Positions 1-6,640 of a stretch of DNA of 64,000 nt are shown here, in pieces. The DNA lies in the NCBI GenBank assembly GCA_012728855.1, contig JAAYEH010000101.1, positions 1 through 64,000 of the forward strand, given 5' to 3'. Position 1 is the stretch's first letter; every line of letters begins with the position of its first letter. The notes under the pieces were generated by a model that saw only the letters and a program-made list of their open reading frames with translations, was not told the DNA's origin and searched no databases. The stretch is from Rhodopirellula sp. (GTDB lineage Bacteria > Planctomycetota > Planctomycetia > Pirellulales > Thermoguttaceae). The translations under genes were made by a program, and so were the position numbers.

Positions 1-304
1 CAACCAGTCGCTGAACACTCGGCCGCCGGGTCTCGCCGAGCAATCTCAAGGGTGGCTCCGCGCAGTGCGGACAGCAGGGACGCTTGTCCACGGGCGGTTC
101 TACGGCCGATGCGGCGGCCAGTTCACTCGCGCCGAGCAAGCGCCGGATCAGTTCGAGCTTTTCGGTGCGGTGACAGTTAGCCAGAAAGCCGAAGGCCCGA
201 ATGTGGACAATGCCGGTGGGGAGAACGTGCTGCAAGAGTCTCCGCAGGAATTCCTCCGCCGAGAGCGATATCGGTCGCCAGTCGCCGCTGTGCGGTGAGG
301 CTTT
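1..304 (-). pseudogene. IS91-family transposase fragment, 5'-truncated, runs off left edge
   Basis: Translated on the minus strand, this stretch gives an open reading of about 100 residues. It holds the conserved C-terminal part of IS91-type (Y2, rolling-circle) transposases: LSAEEFLRR, then QHVLPTGIVHIRAFGFLAN, then a zinc-like C-C-P-x-C cluster. A TAG stop lies in frame just upstream of the homologous part (around 303-305), and the N-terminal zinc and catalytic-tyrosine region is absent, so this is a remnant and not an intact insertion sequence. The C-terminal end lies outside the window. Family assignment rests on recognised motifs only. Confidence 0.7.
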
Positions 305-345
305 CTAACGGGAAATCAACCGGTCGCGGTCGTGCCACGGCTTAT

Positions 346-443
346 TACCCCGACATGAAAGATCCGTGTATACGATGAGCGGTTTGTGGGACGGATTGGC
401 AATCCGTCCTACGGGATGCGTGACCATCTTTCATGCCGGGGTA
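346..443. repeat. Nested palindromic repeat (REP-like)
   Basis: An 18-bp inverted repeat (346-363 against 426-443, one mismatch) encloses a second hairpin with a perfect 9-bp stem (389-397/401-409, loop ggc). The nested palindrome lies in gene-free DNA beside the IS91 remnant. It resembles dispersed palindromes seen between planctomycete genes, but copy number cannot be judged from one window. Confidence 0.75.
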
Positions 444-532
444 GTATTTGACCGACGACCTTGTACGTGCTGTGCGGCAGGCGCCAAACCGCCACGAAGC
501 CAAGAACCGCCGGCTTATCCGAGAAAAAGGGC

Positions 533-594
533 GAACAGAGAAGAGGAACCCGTACTACCGCCTCCAAGATAATACGGGTTCCTCTTCTCTGTTC
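533..594. repeat. Perfect 22-bp inverted repeat
   Basis: The 22-bp arms at 533-554 and 573-594 are exactly complementary around an 18-nt loop. There is no T-run on either strand, so it is not a standard terminator. It is best viewed as another intergenic palindromic element. Confidence 0.8.
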
Positions 595-912
595 GGTCCA
601 CTCTGGCGGGGCTTACATGGTTTTCCGTGTTCCGGGGTTCGCCTCGGATCGTTCCCCTCACGATTTCTTCCGAAAAGCCAATAAACCCAAGCGGCTCGAT
701 CAGGTCCGTGACCGTCGCCGCGTGCGCCGCTTGGCGCTGAGCACCGATCGCGCTGTTGCCGGAAATCCTGGTCAACCCGCTCGAGGAGCATCGGTCAGGG
801 TTCGCCAAGCCCACCAGCGCGCTCTGTGTGAGAGCTACGATGATCGGTTAAGTCGACCGACAACCTCGTGGGTATCCCAACAGCCTTCGCACAAAGAAGG
901 TTTCCAGAAGGG
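595..912. other. Gene-free DNA without recognisable features
   Basis: Short open frames occur on both strands but none has a convincing ribosome-binding site, compositional bias or recognisable motif. It may be decayed coding DNA next to the transposase remnant. Confidence 0.4.
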
Positions 913-964
913 CCCGTCGCCTCCTTGGCTCCGAAAGCGGAGGAGGCCGCGGGTTCTTTTTTTT
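913..964 (+). terminator. Intrinsic terminator, plus strand
   Basis: A GC-rich stem (CCCG 913-916 with CGGG 950-953; GCCTCCT 919-925 with AGGAGGC 941-947) is followed by TTCTTTTTTTT at 954-964. No plus-strand gene is recognised upstream, so either a small RNA or a decayed gene once ended here. From 965 to about 1300 nothing is recognisable. Confidence 0.55.
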
Positions 965-1309
965 CGTCCCCTTTGCCCAACAGCAGCAGTGGCCATGAGC
1001 GACCCACCCAATCGACAGCGCGCACCCCAATCGACGTCCCGCCCCGAACCCGCAGCCCGAGGCAAGAAACGCCGCCCGCAGAATGGCCGGTAACTCGCTC
1101 AGCGTCGCCCGCCCGACTCCGATCTCGCTGAATTCCTGCGAACCCAAACCTCCGCTGACGCATCACCAGCCGGCGACCCCCTCGAAAGCGACCGGGTGGT
1201 AAGGGGGCGTTGAATTTGGAAAATCGCATGGGTTGACCGCCACATTTTCGCACGTCACATTGATCCAAACAGTTTCCGCTCAGTGCCTTAGCAGCCGGAG
1301 GAAGTGGAC

Positions 1310-1550
1310 ATGGAATTCGACGATACCATCGCGCTGGTCACCGGCGCCGCCGGCTCGATTGGCAAGGCAGTCGCTTTGCGGCTCGTCCAACAGGGCGCAA
1401 AAGTCTTCATCACCGACCTCAATCAGCGAAAACTGGACGAAATCTCGGCCGAAATCGGCCCAAACTGTCGAGGCCTGGCCGCCGACGTGACCTGTCCGGA
1501 CGACGTCAAGCGAATCGTCGAGGCCGCCGTCCAAGCCTTCGACGGCGGAG
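1310..1550 (+). pseudogene. Short-chain dehydrogenase (SDR) N-terminal remnant
   Basis: Begins at ATG 1310 with a GGAGG at 1297-1301 and good spacing. The first 80 or so residues are a normal SDR N-terminus: the Rossmann dinucleotide motif TGAAGSIGKA, then the second strand and the acidic ITDLN cofactor loop, and AADVTCPDDV. Homology stops at about codon 80. The catalytic Ser-Tyr-Lys part is missing, and the frame continues into unrelated sequence to a stop at 1756. The gene cannot encode a working SDR. The break coincides with the start of a piece of a different dehydrogenase. Confidence 0.75.
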
Positions 1551-1697
1551 CATGTCCGCGGGGCGGTGGCACTGATGGCCGCCGGGACGATCCCGGCCGC
1601 CAGATTAGCCAGCCACATTCTCCCACTGGAAGACCTGCCGCGAGCGTTCGAACTGATGACCAGCGGCGAAGCGCTCCGTGTGGTCCTGAAACCCTGA
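1551..1697 (+). pseudogene. Zinc-type alcohol dehydrogenase (MDR) C-terminal remnant
   Basis: In a different frame from the SDR piece, about 48 codons ending in TGA at 1695-1697 read like the C-terminus of medium-chain (zinc) alcohol/polyol dehydrogenases: an ASHILPLEDLPRAFELM helix followed by VVLKP and stop. No start or N-terminal domains are present. With the preceding SDR fragment this suggests a deletion that removed the end of one sugar/alcohol dehydrogenase gene and most of a second, fusing the leftovers out of frame. Confidence 0.65.
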
Positions 1698-1712
1698 GGC
1701 GGATTCCGAGGA

Positions 1713-1741
1713 TTGACCTTGCGGGGCCCGGTCGCTACACT
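1713..1741 (+). promoter_or_regulatory. Sigma-70-type promoter for the GntR gene
   Basis: TTGACC (1713-1718) and TACACT (1736-1741) are separated by exactly 17 bp, upstream of the GTG start at 1793. It lies just behind the dehydrogenase remnant, so the regulator has its own promoter. Confidence 0.55.
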
Positions 1742-1745
1742 GAAC

Positions 1746-1764
1746 TGGTCATATAAGTATACCA
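1746..1764. promoter_or_regulatory. Possible GntR operator
   Basis: TGGT and ACCA half-sites bracket an AT-rich centre immediately downstream of the -10 box. FCD-type GntR regulators often bind TGGT-n-ACCA palindromes and regulate themselves; the assignment is inferred from position and shape only. Confidence 0.35.
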
Positions 1765-1792
1765 CGACCGCATCCGAAGCGAGGATCCCCCT

Positions 1793-2488
1793 GTGGCCAC
1801 GGTCGAACTCCAGGCCATCACCCCCCGCGTGACGATGGTCGACGCCATCGCCAACGCCCTGATCCGATACATTGCCGAGAACGAGCTTCACGGCGGCGAC
1901 CGGCTCCCCTCGGAAAGGGATCTGGTTGAAATGACCGGCGCCAGCCGCCTGCCGCTTCGCGAGGCCCTCTCGGTCCTCAAGGGCCTGGGGATCATCGAGG
2001 CCCGGCACGGCAAGGGCATCTTCGTCAAGCAACTCGATCCGGCTGCCGTCTTCGGGATGCTCTCGCCGCTGTTGAAAATCCAGGCCGGCATCGACGTGCG
2101 GCACCTCTTCGAAGCCCGACTGCCGCTGGAGCTGGAAATCGCCGCGCTGGCGGCTTTGCACCGGAGCGACGAACACCTGGCCACCCTCGAAGATGACTTG
2201 GCGGCGATGCGTGCCGCCACGCGGAGACGGCCCGACTTCATGACGCACGACCGAGCCTTTCACCAGGCGCTGGCCCGCGCCACCGGAAATCCGGTCTTTT
2301 CGGTATTCATGGCGTCGCTCACCGATCTCTTGGCCGAACTCCACGAGCGCTATCGCGACAAAGTCGAGTTCCGCCAGGCAGCCATCCGCGAACATCATGA
2401 GATTCTCGATGCCGTGCGGCGCCGCGACCCGGACGCCGCCCGCGAAGCGATCCGGCGGCATCTCAATAATTCCTTGAGGCGAACATGA
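1793..2488 (+). CDS. GntR-family transcriptional regulator, FadR/FCD type
   Basis: A 231-residue DNA-binding regulator. Residues 15-78 form the winged helix-turn-helix typical of GntR proteins (LPSERDLVEMTGASRLPLREAL, then the wing ending GKGIFV). Residues 100-228 form the all-helical FCD ligand domain, with the usual putative metal ligands D153, H157, H201/H202 and H223. Such proteins usually repress sugar-acid or carboxylate catabolic genes. Its natural partners may have been the dehydrogenases whose remnants lie just upstream. The GTG start at 1793 is preceded by GAGG. The next gene begins 39 bp downstream, so the HZS-alpha-like genes may be co-transcribed or controlled by it (inference). 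Confidence 0.88.
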   Translation: MATVELQAITPRVTMVDAIANALIRYIAENELHGGDRLPSERDLVEMTGASRLPLREALSVLKGLGIIEARHGKGIFVKQLDPAAVFGMLSPLLKIQAGIDVRHLFEARLPLELEIAALAALHRSDEHLATLEDDLAAMRAATRRRPDFMTHDRAFHQALARATGNPVFSVFMASLTDLLAELHERYRDKVEFRQAAIREHHEILDAVRRRDPDAAREAIRRHLNNSLRRT

Positions 2489-2527
2489 ACCGGCAGACCT
2501 TTCCGTAAACCCGACGGAGCCGTCGCA

Positions 2528-5500
2528 ATGGCACCAGCTTCAGTCGAAAGAACGTCGCGAATTCTAGCGGGACTCTTCATTTTCGTCCTGTCGTCTGCGG
2601 CGACCATCGCCACGGCGGCCGGCGAGCCCACCTCGCACGACGCACCGATCTACACCCGCGCCGACTCGCTCCAGCAGACCTTGCTTCTTACCCGGGCTCG
2701 CTACGAAGCCTGGCTCGGGCAACAACCCGATGCACGCCAGGCGGCCACTTTCGACCCGTGGCTGGCAACGTCCCCTCTGCCTGCGGCCGAAGCCGACAAA
2801 CTCGTCCAGCCTGCCGAAGTGATCGACCTCCAGCGCGAGCAACCCGGTGGCCGCCCTATCTGGTCGCCTCGCGCGGATCTGATCGACGGCAAGCCCGTAC
2901 ACTTCGTCGGCGGATCGGGCGAAACGGTTGCCTATCTCGTGCGTACGATCCATGCCGAGCGGCCGGTCACTTTGACGATCGGCATCGGCGGTGGCGACCG
3001 TCTGGACATGTGGCTCAACCAGCGCAAGGTCGCGTCCGCCGAGACCCACCTCACCTCCGGCCGCTACGGATGCGCGTATCGCGTCGATGGCACGCGCGTA
3101 GACCAGGTGCTGGTCGACTTGCATCTCGATGCCGGAGAAAACACCCTCCTCGTCCGGCTCATCCCCGGCCACGAATCCTCATTCTACTTCTCGCCTTCAC
3201 CTCTTCCCGTGCCGCGGCTCTGGGAGAGAATTCGCCGCGATTTCCCGCCCGATCAGAACCCGCTGCTCAACCTGGTCCATGCCGATTGGTTCGCGGCGGA
3301 AGGCTGGTTCGCAGCCGATCACAGCAAGCTGGAGCAACAATGCATCGACCGCTTGGCCGGCGAGTGTGGCAACGAGGAGGCGGATATCCGAGCGGCCCTC
3401 AATCAACTCAAACAAGAAGCGGCCGCTAAGGACGACTGCCGTTGGCTCGATCTGTGCATCAAGTCATCGGTCCTTGCGGCCCTCCGCGGCGACCTCGACC
3501 GATTGCGTGCAGCGGTTACCGAGCTAGGCCGGGAGTATCCCGACGACTACCCGGCAGCCGAACTGATTGCCCGGCTGGACGACTACGACAAGCGGCTATC
3601 GACGCAGGCCCACGAAAAACTCGATCCCGCCGATGAGGCCACGCGCCTTCTGATGGCGGAAATCCCCGCGATGCGGGGAGAGATGCTTGTCGATCGCAAT
3701 CCGCTGCTTCGCGATGCCGAGATCCTCTTCGTCAAACGCCACACATACGACAGCAAGCACTACTACGACGACTTCCAGCACATCAGCCGCTTCGGCGGCA
3801 ATCTCTGCGTGCTCTCGCTGGCCGACGGCAGTGTCCGCGAGATCGCCGCCGAATTGGCCGGCGGCCTCTTCGACCGCTACGACCTTTCCTTCGACGCCCA
3901 GCGGATCCTTTTCGGCTACCGTCGCCCAAAGCCCGAGGGCTTCCGCATCTGGGAGGTCGGCGTCGACGGCGCCGGTCTGCGGCAGGTGACCCACCCGCCC
4001 GACGACGAAGACGAGCGGATCGCCCGCTACGGCCAGACGAGCCTCGGAGATTCCTTCTATGCCTCGACCGGCTATCATTTCTGGACCGACGATGTCCATC
4101 CCTGCTATCTCCCCGACGGCGCCATCGCCTTCGCTTCGACGCGATGCGAGCACGGCGTGCTCTGTACGCCGCTGCACTACCTGGCCTGCACCAATCTCTT
4201 TCGCATCGAGTCCGAAGGCAGCCGTCTACGGCCGCTCTCCCGCGGCGCCCTCAGCGAGTTCACGCCGACCTTGATGGAAGACGGCCGCATCCTCTACAAC
4301 CGCTGGGAATACGTCTACAAGGGAATCGCTGCCGTTCAGTCGCTCTGGACGATCCGCCCCGATGGATCGGGCGGCGAGGAATTCTACGGCGACAACGTCG
4401 CCAACCCCGGCGTGCTCTGGCAAGCCCGTCAGATCCCCGGCGACCCGCGCCGGGCTGTCGCGATCGGCTGCGGGCACGAACCCTTCGGCATCGGCCCGGT
4501 GTTGCTGCTGGATCTGAACCGCAACAAACGCACGCCCGACCCCATCATCAGCCTCACACCCCAGGTGAAGACCGAGGGCATCCGCGGGCTGTACCAGTTC
4601 CGCAACGGCGTCTGGCGAGAGGATCTCTACGGCCCCTTCTTCGCCGACCCCTATCCCTTGTCCGGCAAATTCTTTCTCGTCTCCTGCAATCCCGACCGGC
4701 GTTACAACGATCCGGCCGCCTACGCAATCCACTTGCTCGATGTCTTTGGCAATCGCGTGCCGATCTATCGCGATCCGGAAATCTCCTCCTGGCAGCCGAT
4801 GCTCTTGAGTCCTCGCCAACAGCCGCCCGTCCTGCCCGCCGCTTCGACAACATCGAACCCGCTCGTCGCGTCTCGCGACGGCGATGCGACGGCCACGGTC
4901 TTCTTGAGCGACGTGTACCGCGGACTGGAGGGCGTCGAAGCGGGTACGGTCAAGTATCTTCGCGTGCTGGAGCAAATCCCCAAGCCCTGGTCCGCCGAGA
5001 TCGATCCGCTTCGCGGCAAGGATCGCGGCGCCGACGGCTTCGGCGGACACATTGCCATTAGTCACAATGCACACATCTGGGTCGTCGTGCTCCGGGGGAT
5101 CGTCCCGGTCGGCGAAGATGGGTCGGCATGTTTCCAAGTGCCCGCCGGGCGAAACCTCTTCTTCCAGGCGCTCGACAAGGACTACATGGAAGTGCAGCGC
5201 ATGCGGACGTTCGTCAGCTTCGAGCCGGGCGAGAGCCGTTCCTGTATCGGCTGCCACGAGCGCCGCACGCAGGCCCCGGTATCGAGGTTGGTCTCGGCCC
5301 TCTCCCGGCCGCCCCTGCCGCTGGAGCCGCAACCCGGCGAAACCGCGCCGCGACCGTTGTACTACCCCACCGATGTTCAGCCGACCTTGGATCGGCACTG
5401 CGTAACTTGCCACAACGGTGAGCCCTTGGCCGCCGCCCAAGGTGCAGGCGCCACGAAACCGCAGGGCGAAGCCACCAGCGCGGAGCCCGATCTGCGAGGC

Positions 5501-6511
5501 GATCCGACCACACTTTTCAACCGTTCCTACGAGAATATCTTCAAGGCCGGGTTGATTGACACGATTCGCGAGTGGGCCGGCGCCGATTACTCCATGCAAA
5601 ACGCCGAGGCGACGGGACCGTATGCCCACGGCTCCCATCGCAGCAAACTCATCGACGTGCTTCGGGCCGGCCACTACGACGTGCAGCTCTCGCGCGAGGA
5701 GTGGATCAAGCTGGTCACCTGGATCGACTGCGGCGCGCCGTACTACGGTTCGTATTTCGGGCGACGAAACCTCGTTTATCGTGGCCAACCCGACTTTCGG
5801 CCCGTGCCGACGATAGAGTCCGCCTGTGGCATTCCACCCGCTTTCCCCGAACTGAAGCCGCCCGACCCGCTGCCCGCGGAGCTGCTCGCATGGTGGCCAC
5901 TTCAAGACAAGGACGAACCAATCGTCGGCGACACTTCCGGCAACGGCCACGATGGCCGGGCCGTGAATGTCCGCTGGGAGTCGGACGGCGACGTCGGCCG
6001 CGGCCTGACACTTGCTGGAAACGGCTACGTTTCCGCCGACGGCCTGGAAGAGCAGGAAGCCGTTTCGATTTCCCTCTGGGTAAACCCCGCGAGCCTGCCG
6101 AACCAATGGAATCCTTTGCTGTTCAGCGATAGCGGCGAGCGAGGCGCGTTTCACTTCAGCCTGGCGGACAGTGGAACCCCCAACGTCGCCATCAACAGCG
6201 CCCCGCAGCAATGGACGCACCGTCGCGCGGCAACGCCCCTGGCGATCGGCCAGTGGCATCATGTCGTCGTAACATGCGACCCGCGCTACGCCGGCAACAT
6301 TCGCTTCTACCGCGATGGCCAACTCGACGCGCGCCTGCATCTTGGCCTCGGCCTTCCCCTCGATCTCCGGTCCGTTCGTCTGGGAGCGTGGAAGGGGTGG
6401 GAGAAAAACCCGCGGGCAGGCTTCCACGGCCAACTCGATGAAGTGCGGATTTACCGCGGCGTCCTCAACGATCAACAAGTGGCCGACCTCTTTGCCGCCG
6501 GCAGAAACTAA
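2528..6511 (+). CDS. Secreted diheme HZS-alpha-like protein with C-terminal LamG-type domain
   Basis: A 1327-residue exported protein. A signal peptide occupies about residues 1-30 (hydrophobic core GLFIFVLSSAATIATAA). The centre carries beta-propeller-like repeats (DxDG-poor blades with 'LPDGAIAFASTR' and 'DGRILYNRWEY') of the kind found in the HZS-alpha middle domain family. Two heme-c sites follow: CIGCH at residues 906-910 and CVTCH at 958-962. Residues 1118-1325 look like a concanavalin-A/LamG lectin fold (LLAWWPLQD, DTSGNGHDG, HHVVVTCD). Planctomycetes carry many such proteins outside anammox bacteria; substrate and redox partner are unknown. A paralogue follows directly. Likely periplasmic or cell-surface electron transfer linked to a bound polymer (inference). 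Confidence 0.8.
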   Translation: MAPASVERTSRILAGLFIFVLSSAATIATAAGEPTSHDAPIYTRADSLQQTLLLTRARYEAWLGQQPDARQAATFDPWLATSPLPAAEADKLVQPAEVIDLQREQPGGRPIWSPRADLIDGKPVHFVGGSGETVAYLVRTIHAERPVTLTIGIGGGDRLDMWLNQRKVASAETHLTSGRYGCAYRVDGTRVDQVLVDLHLDAGENTLLVRLIPGHESSFYFSPSPLPVPRLWERIRRDFPPDQNPLLNLVHADWFAAEGWFAADHSKLEQQCIDRLAGECGNEEADIRAALNQLKQEAAAKDDCRWLDLCIKSSVLAALRGDLDRLRAAVTELGREYPDDYPAAELIARLDDYDKRLSTQAHEKLDPADEATRLLMAEIPAMRGEMLVDRNPLLRDAEILFVKRHTYDSKHYYDDFQHISRFGGNLCVLSLADGSVREIAAELAGGLFDRYDLSFDAQRILFGYRRPKPEGFRIWEVGVDGAGLRQVTHPPDDEDERIARYGQTSLGDSFYASTGYHFWTDDVHPCYLPDGAIAFASTRCEHGVLCTPLHYLACTNLFRIESEGSRLRPLSRGALSEFTPTLMEDGRILYNRWEYVYKGIAAVQSLWTIRPDGSGGEEFYGDNVANPGVLWQARQIPGDPRRAVAIGCGHEPFGIGPVLLLDLNRNKRTPDPIISLTPQVKTEGIRGLYQFRNGVWREDLYGPFFADPYPLSGKFFLVSCNPDRRYNDPAAYAIHLLDVFGNRVPIYRDPEISSWQPMLLSPRQQPPVLPAASTTSNPLVASRDGDATATVFLSDVYRGLEGVEAGTVKYLRVLEQIPKPWSAEIDPLRGKDRGADGFGGHIAISHNAHIWVVVLRGIVPVGEDGSACFQVPAGRNLFFQALDKDYMEVQRMRTFVSFEPGESRSCIGCHERRTQAPVSRLVSALSRPPLPLEPQPGETAPRPLYYPTDVQPTLDRHCVTCHNGEPLAAAQGAGATKPQGEATSAEPDLRGDPTTLFNRSYENIFKAGLIDTIREWAGADYSMQNAEATGPYAHGSHRSKLIDVLRAGHYDVQLSREEWIKLVTWIDCGAPYYGSYFGRRNLVYRGQPDFRPVPTIESACGIPPAFPELKPPDPLPAELLAWWPLQDKDEPIVGDTSGNGHDGRAVNVRWESDGDVGRGLTLAGNGYVSADGLEEQEAVSISLWVNPASLPNQWNPLLFSDSGERGAFHFSLADSGTPNVAINSAPQQWTHRRAATPLAIGQWHHVVVTCDPRYAGNIRFYRDGQLDARLHLGLGLPLDLRSVRLGAWKGWEKNPRAGFHGQLDEVRIYRGVLNDQQVADLFAAGRN

Positions 6512-6536
6512 TCCACGGCACCTCCCCATCCGGAAT

Positions 6537-6640
6537 ATGAGGGTCAAGAACATGAAGGTCAAGAACATCAGCGAATTGCGAAAGCAGTGCGTATCTGGTT
6601 GTCTCTCTTCCATCTTCCTGACATCCATTTTCCTGACCCT
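6537..6640. repeat. Inverted pair of 15-nt tandem units inside the signal-peptide coding region
   Basis: Two tandem 15-nt units (ATGAGGGTCAAGAAC and ATGAAGGTCAAGAAC, 6537-6566) are repeated in inverted orientation at about 6612-6641 (24 of 31 positions match). The inverted copy encodes the hydrophobic IFLTSIFLTLFFL core of the next protein's signal peptide, so the repeat has been built into the reading frame. Confidence 0.6.

Noticed and set aside
1280..2461. Long open frame opposite the dehydrogenase scar and GntR gene (minus strand)
   Set aside because: It is the antisense shadow of a recognised gene, with no ribosome-binding site and no domain signatures.
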